Positions 40,295 through 53,182 of a stretch of 64,000 nt of DNA are shown here, in pieces. The DNA comes from Mugil cephalus (taxonomy: Eukaryota > Chordata > Actinopteri > Mugiliformes > Mugilidae): the NCBI RefSeq assembly GCF_022458985.1, contig NC_061771.1, forward strand, positions 31,387,764 to 31,451,763, in the 5' to 3' direction. Made by a program: the position numbers and the translations under genes. Under the pieces are notes generated by a model. The model made no database searches and was not told where the DNA came from. It saw only the letters and a list, made by a program, of their open reading frames with translations. Numbering within the stretch: the stretch's first letter is position 1; each line of letters opens with the position of its first letter.

Positions 40295-41405
40295 AATAAA
40301 ATGGAAAATAGTGTAAATATCCCTCTTACAATGTGCTATCAGCGAGTTTTACAACTGTAAGGAAAATAATTCCCATTTTAAAGGACTTATGCTTCATCAG
40401 CCTTGTTTTAAATCACAGTATTTATCCAATATCCATTTTCGAGTATGAGTTCTTCTGTTTTTGTTTGCCTGTGAGGTACCAACAGTCATTTAAAGTTGTG
40501 TTCTGAGACTCTTAATAAACCCCGAAATGATATTTTCAGAAAATAATCTATAATAACTGAAGCAACTTAAGCAACTATACCAGCAAAAACAAGTGAAGTT
40601 AGCAATGTTAGCATAAACAAGCTAACAGCAGCCCAAGAAAGATAAGAAACTGTGTGAACTACTATGTTAGAATAAACAAGTAAAGGTAGCTACTGTGTTA
40701 GCCTAAATATTTTTAAATGCTCACCACTTAAATTCCTGCCCAAATTATCTGATCAGTTTCCAACAGAGAGACTCCAGAACAGCTAGCTTCCAGCGTAGCA
40801 TGTAGCATTTGTTTTGATGGATTTAGCTATGTGTTATTACACAAAAATCTCAAAACAGAAACGTCGGCCCAAGAGACCTTTCAGGGACAAAAGAGACTTT
40901 ACATTTTGTTCCAAAATGTCATGACACACACAACAAACAGCTCTTTACGGTTCTAATACAGAGATTTATTTTCTTTACAGGTAGATCTTCTACATTTCCC
41001 TGAACTCATATGTGATGTGATGTGTTACTTAGACTTAGAGACTTTAATGACCCACGAGGGAATTACTCGGTCACAGTACCTAGTTATACATAAAAGAAAC
41101 AGTTAAGAGAAGTAAAAAAGAAAGACAAAATAAGATTAAAATGAAATATGAGTAATATCTATTAAACTAAAATAGAAAATAGTGTAAATATCATTTTTAC
41201 TACGTGTCATCAAACAGTTTTACTGCTGTGAGGAAAATAATTCGCATTTTAAAGAATTTTAAGCATTATTTTGTTTTAAACTGAAACCTATCAGGTTATA
41301 TCTGTTCTAGTGTTGCAGTATTTATCCAATATCTGTTGTTGATGGCGACTTCTTCGGCTTTTGTCCGCCTGCGAGTTGTGTTTTGGAACTTAATAAACCC
41401 GGAAG
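40295..41405. repeat. Diverged direct duplication upstream of hmgb2 (right arm)
   Basis: Counterpart of 22279-23390. The two related blocks lie at about 40295-40535 and 41160-41405. Confidence 0.7.
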
Positions 41406-41839
41406 TGCTGTGGAGTTTTCGCAGGCACACGCGGCGGTTAAACATGAATGATTAAATCTTCGACACGGAGCGCTTTGAGTCGTCTTCTCCGGCGGAATTA
41501 ACCAGCTGCTGTCCGCCTCTCGCAGAAAACAAAGGGTTCAAGCGTAACCGCACAAAAACAGACGAAGATATTTTGACTGCTGCTTACAAACAAACAAAGA
41601 GACATTTTTTTTTCGCGCCGTATGTTTAAAAGTCCAGCGCAGCCAATCAGCGCACGGGTGGCGCACACAAACGTGACGCGGTGACGGTAAGGATCTTTAC
41701 CAATCGCGGTTCCGCGTCTGGCCTCGAGCTCAAAATTCAAATTTAAATGTGAGATTCGGTCCAATCGTGTGACAGAGGGGCGGAGCTAAGGGACTACTTC
41801 TAGTCAAGTTAGGTCGGCCTCGCAGAGAGGCACATAACA

Positions 41840-43816
41840 GTTGCGCGTTTTCCTCATTCACTCGTTTACAACTTGACTCGCAGAGAACAGGTAAGTGTCG
41901 ACAGTTTTTGTAGCTTTTTACCACTTTATTTCACTTATTTTCCGACTTTTCTCCTGTAGTCTTCTACAATGTGGGCAAATCCGTCTGTTTGAGCAGCTTA
42001 AACAACTAAAATCCGCTTTAGTGAGGTAATAGTTCGCTTATGAGACGAACTGCGGTCAAGTGAGCCTTGGTCGGATTTTCCTGCGCGTCTACTTTTGTGT
42101 TTTCGGTAAAGGGTCAGTAAACGAGAATTAAGAGAATATTTGAACAAAACTATGAAAAATGGGTTCAGAACTTCATTAATAAGAGGCATTAACTGCCAGA
42201 ACGCCTCTAGGTTGAACGATTTTGTTAGTATAGGCTTTATTTTTTTAAATTACGCAGTAAAATCATTTGAACTATTGTACAATAATAGTTGTGGACAAGA
42301 ACCAAGTCGGTAATAGTGGTAACCCATGAAATTAACCATATTTTAACAACCTGAACCATATTAACTGTAGTTTTAAGGTTTAATTTTGGTTTAGGAGGGT
42401 TGTTTTTTTGCATTTTAGCCTGTTCCGACTCTGCCGTAAGTACGGGAATAGACGCGCAAGCAAAAAAATCGAGTCACGGCTCACTTGACCGCAGCGTGAG
42501 TCGATATAAACCACAACTTTACTATTTGTGTTAGGATCCATGTCTCCGTGGATGTTTTAAAGCGGAAAGTTCGTTTTAAACACGATCCTCCGTCGAAGCC
42601 GCAACTCTTCCCCTGTTTGCGTGTGCGCGTGCTCCGAGTTAGTGCGCAACATGCTGCTCAAACGCCATTTGCTCCCATTTTAAAGTTGCGGACAGAAAGT
42701 CTCGGGTTCTGGTTCGGGTCCGGTTCTGGTTAAAAACCCCCGGGGACAGGAGGGCGGCGGGGGAGGCGGCGGAGAGGGTCTTTTTGTCCGGGTGGGGGGT
42801 TTATTTTTTTAAATTTGGGGAAGTTTTTTGGCGCTGTTGGGGTTTAGGCGGGAAGATACAAAATGGAGTCGCGTCTTTTTTGTCCCGTGGAGGCAGAAAA
42901 TCCGATTAAAGCCTTAAAACTCCCCCTCGGCGTCTCCTCGGCCTAATTGTCCCCGGATAGGAGGCGAATATCACGTTTACAGCGAGTAGTTTTAAATGCC
43001 CCTTTTGTTTATATATATTTATATATATTTTTAAAAAAATACTTTATTTAAACGATCGCTGTTTAAACTCACATTCATGCACATTATAAAATTCCTTCGT
43101 GTTTACACGGAGTCTTATCACATTTTGAGGCCTTAAAGTCCTAAATACGAGCGTATTTTTGCACTGTAGGACTTTTGCATTTAGCAGAAATGAAACTACA
43201 AATGTGACCTAGAAGTTGAGTCCAGGGTTCAGCTCAGGTCGACGATACGTTTTGTTATTTTGAAAGTGCATTTCGTTTTCCTTATTTTTCATATTTTTTT
43301 TTAATATTTCTTGAACCAACAATGGCCTTAAAAAGGTTTTAAAAAGTGTTAAAAGGTCATTTGTTGAAACCCGTAGAAACCATGTTCCTTTGTATATTTG
43401 TTTTTATCCTTAATTTATACATTTGTTTTTTGCTTATCTATTTAATTTTAGTAGTTTCTACATATTTCATATTGGTTTAGGTTCCTCTGAGAATACAACT
43501 CGGTTGATACTAGTTTCCTTTTTTTTTTTTTTTTACCAGATATTACTCATGTTTTATTTTAATCCTTTGTTATTTCTGTGCGTCTAAGCCTGTGACTCAT
43601 TAATTAAAGTAGATCTGCATATCTAACCTTTCGGTTTGTTTTTTTTTTTTTTGTAGAGTAATCGCAGCCATGACAAAGGACCCGAATAAGCCCAGAGGGA
43701 AAACCTCCTCCTACGCCTTCTTTGTGGCGACCTGCCGCGAGGAGCACAAGAAGAAGCACCCGGGGACGAGCGTCAGCTTCTCAGAGTTCTCCAAGAAATG
43801 CTCCGAGAGATGGAAG
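41840..43816 (+). CDS. hmgb2: hmgb2 second copy: leader exon and first coding exon only
   Basis: The leader exon ends at 41890 (donor GTAAGT) and the coding exon is 43657-43816, with ATG at 43670, encoding [18 protein letters not shown]... to CSERWK, 49 residues identical to the left copy. The contig stops 110 bases into the next intron at the gap, so exons with the rest of box A, box B and the acidic tail are absent. The sequence after the gap is unrelated. Most likely this is the same gene seen on another haplotype. The promoter with three CCAAT boxes lies at about 41600-41830. The leader start is approximate. Confidence 0.9.
42050..42494. mobile_element. MITE-like element with ~70-bp terminal inverted repeats (right arm)
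   Basis: Counterpart of 21195-21637, within hmgb2 intron 1. Same termini 'ctgcggtcaagtgagcc'. Confidence 0.7.
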
Positions 43817-43926
43817 GTACGATCACAGCCGGCCTGAGATTAGTGCTGCAGATACAAGTAGACCTGTGGTTGTGTTGTGTTGTGTGTGCGTCCTCCTAAG
43901 CCAGAGTCTCAGGAGGACGGACGCAC

Positions 43927-44426
43927 NNNNNNNNNNNNNNNNNNNNNNNNNNNNNNNNNNNNNNNNNNNNNNNNNNNNNNNNNNNNNNNNNNNNNNNNNN
44001 NNNNNNNNNNNNNNNNNNNNNNNNNNNNNNNNNNNNNNNNNNNNNNNNNNNNNNNNNNNNNNNNNNNNNNNNNNNNNNNNNNNNNNNNNNNNNNNNNNNN
44101 NNNNNNNNNNNNNNNNNNNNNNNNNNNNNNNNNNNNNNNNNNNNNNNNNNNNNNNNNNNNNNNNNNNNNNNNNNNNNNNNNNNNNNNNNNNNNNNNNNNN
44201 NNNNNNNNNNNNNNNNNNNNNNNNNNNNNNNNNNNNNNNNNNNNNNNNNNNNNNNNNNNNNNNNNNNNNNNNNNNNNNNNNNNNNNNNNNNNNNNNNNNN
44301 NNNNNNNNNNNNNNNNNNNNNNNNNNNNNNNNNNNNNNNNNNNNNNNNNNNNNNNNNNNNNNNNNNNNNNNNNNNNNNNNNNNNNNNNNNNNNNNNNNNN
44401 NNNNNNNNNNNNNNNNNNNNNNNNNN
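43927..44426. other. Assembly gap, 500 N
   Basis: Placeholder gap. It starts immediately after an imperfect hairpin in hmgb2 intron sequence. Confidence 0.99.
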
Positions 44427-44609
44427 AGTGTTCCCATGTGTTTCTTTGTAGAATCTGTCAGACTCACCCCTCAATAAAAAGTAGAGCATGCAAACATAAG
44501 CTTTCAGATGAGAGAGTGCATACACTGTGAACAAAACAATAACACCCAATAGAAGCTTTAGACTCCTGACATTTGATCCCCTGTTAAACGGAACCTAGTA
44601 ATAATGTCA

Positions 44610-44770
44610 ACTACACTGTAAAAAAAAAAACAATGTAAAAAAACGGTAAATTTCTGGCAGCAGGGGCGCCATAAAAATGCCGTAAAATAACGGAAAATTA
44701 CTTTCTCGTGAAAATACAGCTATTTTCCATAATTAATTATAATAATATAATATAATTTGCCGTATTTTCA
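44610..44770. repeat. Fish MITE fragment ('acactgtaaaaa' family)
   Basis: 'ctacactgtaaaaaa', 'cggtaaatttctggcagc', 'cgccataaaaatgccgtaa' and 'aataacggaaaattac' follow the pattern of a very common non-autonomous fish DNA repeat. Partial copy, classification from memory. Confidence 0.55.
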
Positions 44771-44779
44771 GGTTGTTTT

Positions 44780-45950
44780 AACATTTAATTTGAAACATTT
44801 TCACATTTTAAAACAATTCAAAAGAGCCATTTGGAAAGAAAACACTGGGAGCCACAAAACCCCTTTGACATCTAAAATGAAGATAACACTGCATATATCG
44901 TTTTCACCTCTATGCTAGGCCCATAGTGTGTTGCATTTATGAAATGAAATAACTGCTACAGAAAACGAAATTGCATTATGCATACATAACGGGGATTTAT
45001 CCACGGTCGGCTTACCTGGGGTCGAAAAGTTCAGTAGATAGCGGGCTGGACTTGCTGGTGGGTGTCGCACGTCGGCAGTTGTGGCGTATATTTTGTGCAA
45101 CAAAAAATTAAATACATTTTATTTTAATGTTAAAAGATCACCATCAATTCAAATTTAGAATTATATTTAATTCTATAAGACTGACTATACATGGGAACTA
45201 AATGAACAACATATTGTTTTTGGGGGAACTATTGCTACTACTGGATACAAAAGTCATTTTTTTCTGTACATTGTGATAAAGTATCCTGTGTTCATCCCAT
45301 AATCCCATCCAATCATTAGTTGTGTGTCATTTGTTACCGAATTAGAATCTAGAGAAGATAGACCCAACTGATGATACTAATTTCTAAGCACACTGTCAAT
45401 TTACTACTGCTGATTGTACTATATTACACTAAGTTACAGGTAGATTATGTTATTTTTCAGCCCATCCAACCCAAAAGAGTAATTGTGTGCAACAGATGCA
45501 TGTAGTCACCAGAGAGGGGCATCTGGTCAGACTGTGTTACTGGACTTGTACTGGTACTGGCTCTGCTCAACTGTTGGTTGCTCTGGCTGCTTGGAGGACT
45601 GTCCAAGACATGTTGTTGGCCTTATTAAAGGACAGATAGTAGTAATATTTTAACACAGACATCACATAGCTCAATCTGGGTATATTATTACCTAACATAA
45701 TTATATCCTCAGTAGCCATTGATATATTTTAAACTGTTCCTTTCTCAATATAATGCAGTACACCACCACTAAGACCCACTATGAAATCAATGATGAACAA
45801 GGTGTAAATGTAGAGAAGATTCTTTTAAGTATAATTCATAGTAGAACTGCTGTATTGGACTGCATTGATTAGTACAGGGGGACCTAATAAGTAGATTTTG
45901 ACTATGCACATATTTTCAATGTGAAAGTTTTTTCTGTACAAATTGAAACA
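44780..45950. other. Sequence between the MITE fragment and the SAM-like exon
   Basis: No confident gene. The minus strand at 45103-45020 has an open stretch ending in a good donor (CCCCAG/GTAAGC), which could be a leader exon, but nothing recognisable is encoded. Confidence 0.35.
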
Positions 45951-45955
45951 CATAC

Positions 45956-46142
45956 TTGTCTTTTTGACCAGTGACAGACGTTTCCTGGCTTCAACTGGTC
46001 TGAGGACAGAAAGGAGGTCACTCTCCTGCAGGTAGCTCAGGTCCTCAACTCCTAAACATTGCAGATGCTCCAGCAAAGGCTCAGGGTCTCTCAGTTTAGG
46101 CACTGATTTGATGAAAGACAGAAGCGAACCCTCTGCATCCAT
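45956..46142 (-). CDS. SAM-like domain exon, uncharacterised fish protein family
   Basis: The minus-strand exon starts with ATG at 46142 and ends at 45956 before donor GTATGT. It encodes MDAEGSLLSFIKSVPKLRDP, EPLLEHLQCLGVEDLSYLQE and SDLLSVLRPVEARKRLSLVKK: a helical, Leu-rich SAM-like fold (about 62 residues). I recall very similar sequences in many fish proteins annotated as SAMD3-like or uncharacterised. Later exons to the left were not found before the gap at 44426, so the gene is partial or a relic. Function unknown. Confidence 0.55.
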
Positions 46143-46315
46143 GACTAGGAGGACTAGAAGGGATGAAAAATACTGTTTTACTGTCAGATTTTAATCTTTC
46201 AAACTCCAGATGACTGAGTCAACAATGCTATGCTTAAGTGAAATTACTCTTGTCCCACAAAGCTTGTACACATGCAAAGGGTAGTAATCTAGTTTCTGCT
46301 CAGGCTTCCAACATT

Positions 46316-46504
46316 TCATGCTTGTTTCACTTCATACAATGCAAATGCTGGCACATACGACACATCATGAGGTGTAACAAAGTATACGTGCTGGTCCTGC
46401 ATCACAAGCATGAGCTGAATATGTCTGAATTCAAGAGCCTCACCTTGGTTTAAACACAGAAAGACCTTTTTTGTACTGAGTGCCAATGCTTCACAGTTCA
46501 GCAT
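46316..46504 (-). CDS. Possible exon of the same uncharacterised family
   Basis: The minus-strand open stretch reads STKKVFLCLNQGEALEFRHI and LMLVMQDQHVYFVTPHDVSY then VPAFALYEVKQA. The hydrophobic LMLV...VYFV pattern recalls a segment found in fish proteins that also carry the SAM-like module. It lies upstream of the SAM-like exon on the same strand, but I cannot define splice sites, so this is tentative. Confidence 0.3.
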   Translation of the reverse strand: MLNCEALALSTKKVFLCLNQGEALEFRHIQLMLVMQDQHVYFVTPHDVSYVPAFALYEVKQA

Positions 46505-47445
46505 GGAAAGGAGTTCTTAAACACAAGTTTATGCCATGAAATCAACTCTCACCACTTATCTGCAGAGAGAAAGAAAACAAATGATGAATCATGAAATTTG
46601 CCAAAATCAAAATAAATGCTATTGGTTGTGAAAAGGTCGACCTAAACTGTGTTACCAGATCTCCCCTCCCCTAAGAAAGAGTAACTGGTTGAAAGAAACC
46701 ATTACCAAATCTCAGTATCATTTATAAAACATTTGTTCTCTCTTCTTTGGAAGAAAATCCACTTAAAATGGCTTATTAGCGACACCTGCAAGTGGAGGAG
46801 TAGGAGCAGCCTGCGTGGAAAGAAGACTTTGACATTTTGACACATTCCATAAAATCCAGCTTCCTATCCTAGCCAGAAATCATGCCATTTCAAGACACGC
46901 AGTAAAAGTTATGGCCAAAAAATTAGTGAAAATGTAGAAGAGGGTTAATAATCGATTATTGTTCATTGTTGTAGCTCTAAACAAATGTTGTTCCTCTTTC
47001 TCTCTGCCTATGTCAGTCAGTTCACAAAAGTAAACGTAATGACTCACTGTTAAGTGCTAAGCTAACGTTAGCGTAAATAAAATAAAAAGTGGTTGGTCTG
47101 GCTGACTACTAACACTCATAGATATATATCTATGACTAACACTGGAAGACGCCGCCGCCGGCCATACTTTTGTCATCGTAGTTAGCTAACATTTCAATTG
47201 ACGACATGCTAGCAGATTGGTTTGGTCGACTGAGTAAAGTCAGAGGCATGGTGGTAAATAAAGCTAATACTACTGAGCTTCAGCTTGATACTTGCCTTCT
47301 GCCTTCGTCCTTCCTCCAGCCTCGACATTAGCTGCTGTTTGCTCCACGTTTCTGTGACCAAACGGGAACAGCCGCGTGGTGGTTGTTGACCTTGTTAAGC
47401 GTGACGTCGAAGACGGATGTTCAGTGTCCCAACAGCCAATGGCAT

Positions 47446-47487
47446 GTCTTCTTCTTCTTCTTCTTCTTCTTCTTCTTCTTCTTCTTC
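47446..47487. repeat. (CTT)n microsatellite
   Basis: About 14 CTT units, just outside a GC-richer segment (47140-47400) that could be a promoter for the minus-strand gene. Confidence 0.9.
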
Positions 47488-47759
47488 AAATCCAAACGGG
47501 ACCCGCGCTTTTCAAAGCACGCACTCCAATGACATGTCGTCTTCACGTTTTTGTCTTTTGTGTTTGTGCAGGGAGACGTTGCAGCAGTAAAATGTCTCCT
47601 GATTACACGTGTTTTGTTCAGAAATGCTGTGAAAAATTCAAGACGTTGTGATTTACATTGGATTGTATATATATACTGAAGTGTGTGGTATCACCGTGCT
47701 GAGCTCTGAAGAGCTCTTAGATCTTAAATGAAAGTCAATTTGTCCAGGGCAGATCAGCC

Positions 47760-48990
47760 CAGGACTAAAAAAAAAACAGTTTCCAGGAAGAGCAATGGAG
47801 GATCTGCAGGTGACCAAGTAGTTTTAGCATCTACAGTCACAAAAGATTCTGAAAATCTGACCTGGGAGGAGGAGGAAGTCTGTCCTGTCTAAATAAGTCT
47901 ACGTGGAGCCAAAGGCCTGTTTGTTCACGAATACCTGTAGAAACGTTTGGAGCTTTTCAGGAGCAGATGTGAAGAAGGTCATTACTCATCTCACATCCAC
48001 AGGTGGGAAGTAACCAGTTACATTTACTGCACCATACTTTTTTACTTTTACTTGAGTAGATTTGTGAGATGTTACTTTTACTAAGTTCTTGTTTCTTTAT
48101 TTTTTTAAACCATTTATTCTGCTTGTTAACTTTGCTGTATTGTGGTCAGAGAGTTGGCGCCAGTGGATTCACCACATGACACCAAACAGACATAAACAAT
48201 AAATACATGACTCCGTTCCTCCACTCAGGTGTAGCTATGCAACACAAACTCTTCACACATGAAGAAAAGAAAAGAACAAAGTAAAGCGGAAGCAACTGTG
48301 TCCAGTGCTAGTGGGGAAGTCAATGTGCAGTATAAAGTATGTATTCTATATTATTTACATCTCATTTTGACTAATCATTCATTAATCATGGGTCATTTTT
48401 TGATGTCTGCTTTTTACTTCTACTCAAGAATTATTATTTTGAAGTAATGCCACTCTTACATGAGTACATCTCTGGGCTACTCTACCCACCTCTGGTCACA
48501 TCAAAGGGATGAAGATAATGTGAGACCATGGGTCTGACGGTTGAACCTGAGGTGGAGCTTTCAGAAGGATAGTAGTCCTTAACACGCCAACAAATCCACC
48601 AAAGAACAGTCACCTTGAAACTCCTCAAACATCGTGTTTCTGAAGGATATTTGCAGGAAGTTTGGTCAAAAAGTTCATCAAACTGGTGTCAGAGCCTGAA
48701 GGACAATTAATGCAAAACAAGAAGTAATGTCTTCTGATGGAGGCGATTCTAGCTTCTGATACATGATTACATGATTGGAAAAATAAACTTCAAGTATACA
48801 AAGATTACCTAACGTTTGTGTCAAAAAGAATTACTGGTAGCAGGTAGTCAGACTGGAAGATGATGACATCTCAGTTAAGTCATGTTTGTGACAACACCGT
48901 GGTGGAGCGTGACTAATGCTAAGCTCTGCTTACTCTGGTCAGAGTGACACTTGTGAACACGTTAAAGAGACTCTAAATTTGTCCCGGGAT
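47760..48990. repeat. Old DNA-transposon-like sequence interrupted by the hAT MITE
   Basis: Flanks of the MITE contain strings reminiscent of Tc1-type transposase DNA, such as 'aacacgccaacaaatccacc' near 48580 (compare NDPKHTSKST) and 'aaaggcctgtttgttcacg' near 47911. Heavily decayed, low confidence. Confidence 0.3.
47998..48494. mobile_element. hAT-type MITE with 8-bp target-site duplication
   Basis: The termini are inverted: 'cacaggtgggaagtaac' at the left and 'gctactctacccacctctg' at the right, with subterminal 'tacttttacttgagtag' and 'ttacttctactcaag'. This pattern is familiar from fish hAT-type non-autonomous elements. Flanking octamers ctcacatc (47990-47997) and gtcacatc (48495-48502) match at 7 of 8 positions, as expected for a hAT target duplication. 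No transposase is encoded. Confidence 0.75.
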
Positions 48991-48999
48991 CTGTGAACA

Positions 49000-51900
49000 C
49001 AAACATCCGCATGAATATTAATATTTTCAAATGTGTAAATGTTGTGGCAGGTAGAGGTCAATGATAATGTTAGATCACTAGAGTTTTGCAGGACTTTACC
49101 TTGCATGTATGGGGAGATCCAGGACTGGCTGCTATGTATGGGCTAACGATACTGGGCACCATAATGGCCCATGACAGTGCTGACTCTAATGGTAGTAACT
49201 AGACTGATCTGGGTGCTTCATTTGGTGCCAGTGAGTTTTTAATTAGCTTCAATTAGCATGAACCTGCATGGATGGAGGTGAACCTTCAACATGCCTAAGG
49301 ACAGAAGTTTGTCTGGACTTCTCCTCTAAAGATGCAGACAACAAGGAGGCACCACCTGGAATTAGACTCAACATCTGACCACGCATAGCATTTTATTAAA
49401 AGACCAGAGATGTAGCGTCTTCGATAGCCTGACAGACCCCACACCACTGGTTTATTAGGAGAATTATGACAGTTCATTTTATATTGGTTCATTTATTTCT
49501 TAGATGTATTTGTATTATTTAAATTAATATTCTGTTCTCTTTTAAAATAAAAAGGCTTCATTTTTGGGATATTGGATAAAATCTTAAAGACACCCATCCC
49601 TACTGGCTGCCCCTCAATCCGTCATTATATTGTACGTCAACACAAATGCTATGTCTCAGAGATGATAGACTAACAGCTAAAACACTGATCTACGTACTGG
49701 GCACATCGACCAGTGGGAGGAAGTGGAGATGCATCCTCCATTCTTCTACAGTCAAAAGCAAACAGGTTCTAATCTGGCCTGTGGGATTAATGAATGAATG
49801 AATGAATATTCCAGGATTAAGTCCACAAATACACAAGACAAAATACAATACATAAAAAATCAGTTTATATATAAACGTTTCAGCCAGTGCACCATCAGAC
49901 TGGAGGTACAGCAGGTACAGCTCAGAGTGGGATCTACAAACACCGTTATGATACCATCCCCAGATTCCTCCAGTCGTTGCATAAATTTGAACTTAAGTTT
50001 CGTAAAAGTGCTCTGAATGTGCCAACTACTGCAGTGACAAACATCTGGCTGTGTGCAACTTGCAGCCTCTGCATGCTGATCTCTTGTAGTTTGACCACAG
50101 ATTGTGGTGAAAGCAGTGTGCAATAAGCTGTGAACGGTTCATCTGTTGTGTGGTTGTGAACAGAAGCTGAACCTGCGTGCAGTGGTGTTTGCCTGAAGGT
50201 ATTATTTAACAGCCTTGTCTATATAGATATATATTCCTAATCCCTATATCCCTACATCTACAAAGTGATGAATGCAAAAATTACACTTCAGACATTAACT
50301 GCAATTTTGTCCAAAACAAAAAAAACAAAAAGCTAAGACCTGTTCTAAAGTTCACACTGTTTAGTTAGAGCTGAACACTGAGACTAGAAGGGTGAACAGA
50401 AAATTTCCTTTTCCTTTTTCTTGAGGAATGTCCCATTGTTTCTTTTCGATGCGTTGTAATAGAGCAAGGTTAGTGTTTAATGTAAAGCTTTATAATGTGC
50501 TTAAGTGCACTTAAACAAGGGAAAATTTATGGGTTTATTGTGTTATTGTTTGTGGCCCTCTGGACCGAAGATTACGTTTGACTCCGTGTTCCACCCTGCT
50601 GGTCTCGCTGGAGCCCTAGTGGACATTAGTGGAACTGTAGTTTGTAGTTGCGACCTAAGACAAAGTATCGTTTCTTAAAGCATCGGACGCGACTTTGTAA
50701 AGGCACTTATTGTAAATGCAGTTTTTTACAACATGCACTGTATGTGTCAGACAACTTCAACTTTGTAAATCTCAGTCTGTTCCCACACAAGGCAGGAAGA
50801 ACAGACACACACATCTGAAATAGTCGCATCCCCAATTTTTTTTGTGAGCTGAACACAAAACCACACAGTTATTATTAACGTTTATTCTTGTCTCATCTAC
50901 TTCTCGACTACTTTCTGTCAAGAACGATCTTATCTGGCGCCTCATTACTCCACCTTCCCATTAAAGCACACAACGGTTTATGAAAACTAAATATTTGTTT
51001 TGTCATCGGCCGAGTTTTACTGCTGCAGTATGGTTAACACTGACAAGAAGAGTTCCAACAAACTGAGAGAAGACGGGTGTCAGAGCGTTCTTCCTCCTCT
51101 CTATACTTAGTGCTTGTTTTTTCCTGCCACTGTTTTTATTGTGATAAATTAAAGGCTTATCTTACTCTTGGAGTCATCTACCTGCCCACCTGTTTTGGGG
51201 TATTCTTTCACTGTCTCCTGTGTTTGTTCTGTCCTCATATGTTCCACACTTAGAATTTAGGTAGAAAGGTGTGAGTTGTGTTTTTTCTGTCTTCGTTGTA
51301 GTTTTATAAAATGCCATCTACTGTATATGGATTAAACATTAATGAGCGTCTGAGACCACTGAAATAATGCAAGTGAAAGTAGATGCATGCATCTTTTTTT
51401 TTTTTTTTTTTTTTTTTTAATTTTATTCATCCACCACAGTTTGATCTGCTGCAGCTCAGTGACAAAATGGAAGTCGAAATAACACGGCAACCACAAAAAA
51501 GTAAAGAAGTCCACTTCCAACGTTCAGACCATCTTTCTGTGACTGGAGCTGCATTTTTATGAATCCAAATTCTTGACACAATGCTAAGGAAAACCAGAGA
51601 AAAAAAGATTGTTTTTGTACCTGTGAACACGGCCTCTAATGGTTCTGTTCTAGCGGGTACGATCAATTACTGTGCAGCTCCTTCTCAGTTCTTGGGAATT
51701 AAAGGAGCCTCCACCACAGTAACGAGGGCTTGTTCGGACTTGATTTTCATGTACTTTCTGGCTTCATGTTTGCAGCTGCAGGCTGTTTCTCTTTCAACAT
51801 TATAAGCAAAATTAGTAAAACCTAATGATGGATGAGGACCAGCACCTGAAAACGCTCTGCTCACACTATGCTCACTAGAACAGAACTGGGGGACATAAAA

Positions 51901-53170
51901 GATTTATTTTAAACATGCAAATCTTCTAGAACCCCCAGATAACAGTTATATTGATACAAAGGAAGATGTAGTCAACTGCGATAGATGTGACTTTCTACAG
52001 TAAATACTGGCCAATAAGGGCAATGATGACATGTTATGTGGTAATTTGAGAGAATCACACGCTCAAAAAACACAAAACTGCCTGATACAGAGAATTATCT
52101 TAGTAACACGTTTAACTTTAGTTAGATTTCAGTATCAGTGTTCAGTCCACGTTGTCTGCTTTGCTTCTCCACTGTTTTTAGTTTTTTTTACTCACTTTTC
52201 TGCTATTACATTACACAGTAAACAGAGACACATGTATTCTCCCAGAGATGTTAGCTCTATATAAACAGATCAGTGTCTCATGTATGTTGCTGCTGTGAAT
52301 TCCCCCTCCCTTATCTCACAGCCCACATTTAAATAATTTATTCTCAGTATTTTGTCTTTCGATTGACCTTTCTTGACATTTTTTCCATCTGTTTCTCTCT
52401 CTGTGCACAGTCACTGTCTTCCTGTAAGTTGCAGCCATGTGTATTCATATAATGTGGTTATTCCCACTCCTTCCCTGTCTGGTAGCCACTACTGCCTTGC
52501 AAGGATGAGACCAGAGTAGAATAGTTTTGGTTTTAAATGTTTGCAGATGAACCACCGCTGCATTCCAGCATCAGAACCTCATCCCTCCATGACAATTTCT
52601 TGAATAAGAAACTGGTTTCTTTTTGTTCCACTTTCAGAGCATCCTCTGATGTTTTGAAGATTTGTGTGGCTTAAATTTTTAATATGCAATACTTTCTACG
52701 TGGATGTGTCGAGGCTTGAAAAAAGTCTCCTGTTGTATCTGTTGTATTTCAGCGGACATTTGAGAAGTGAATAAGAAAATAATTCCACTTTCTTTTGGTT
52801 CCTGAAAAATATCTGATATAGATCTATGACTGTTTATAAAGTTGCAGCTCGTAAGAAAAAGAGAGAAGGGTGAGGACACGGAGCACGAGGGGGGGTGGAC
52901 AGATGGAATCAAAACGTTTTTTACCTGGAAGTATATAATGTACATTTTAATTTAATATAAGCTGAGTATGATGATGATAAATCCGATATCTCTTTTTTCT
53001 CCAAATAAATATTTATTTTTTTCAAGTTTCTCTTCAACAATCGGAACCACATGAAGCTCCGCCCACAATGATCTAATATTTCTCCTAAAAAGTGGAGAAC
53101 AGAATCTTTCCGCTACCGCGTCCACGGATCAGCTTCACTTCTCCATGTCTTTGTCATTTAATGATGCTTT
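49000..53170. other. Intergenic sequence before the immunoglobulin-receptor gene
   Basis: AT-rich, with a 25-base poly(T) run at 51394-51418 and a short (ATGA)n run near 49790-49805. I recognise no exon or named repeat. Confidence 0.45.
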
Positions 53171-53182
53171 AATGTCTCAGTG

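Noticed and set aside
41498-41924. Minus-strand open frames of 88 and 64 residues
   Set aside because: They lie on the opposite strand over the hmgb2 promoter and leader and are mirrored in the left arm. No coding features.
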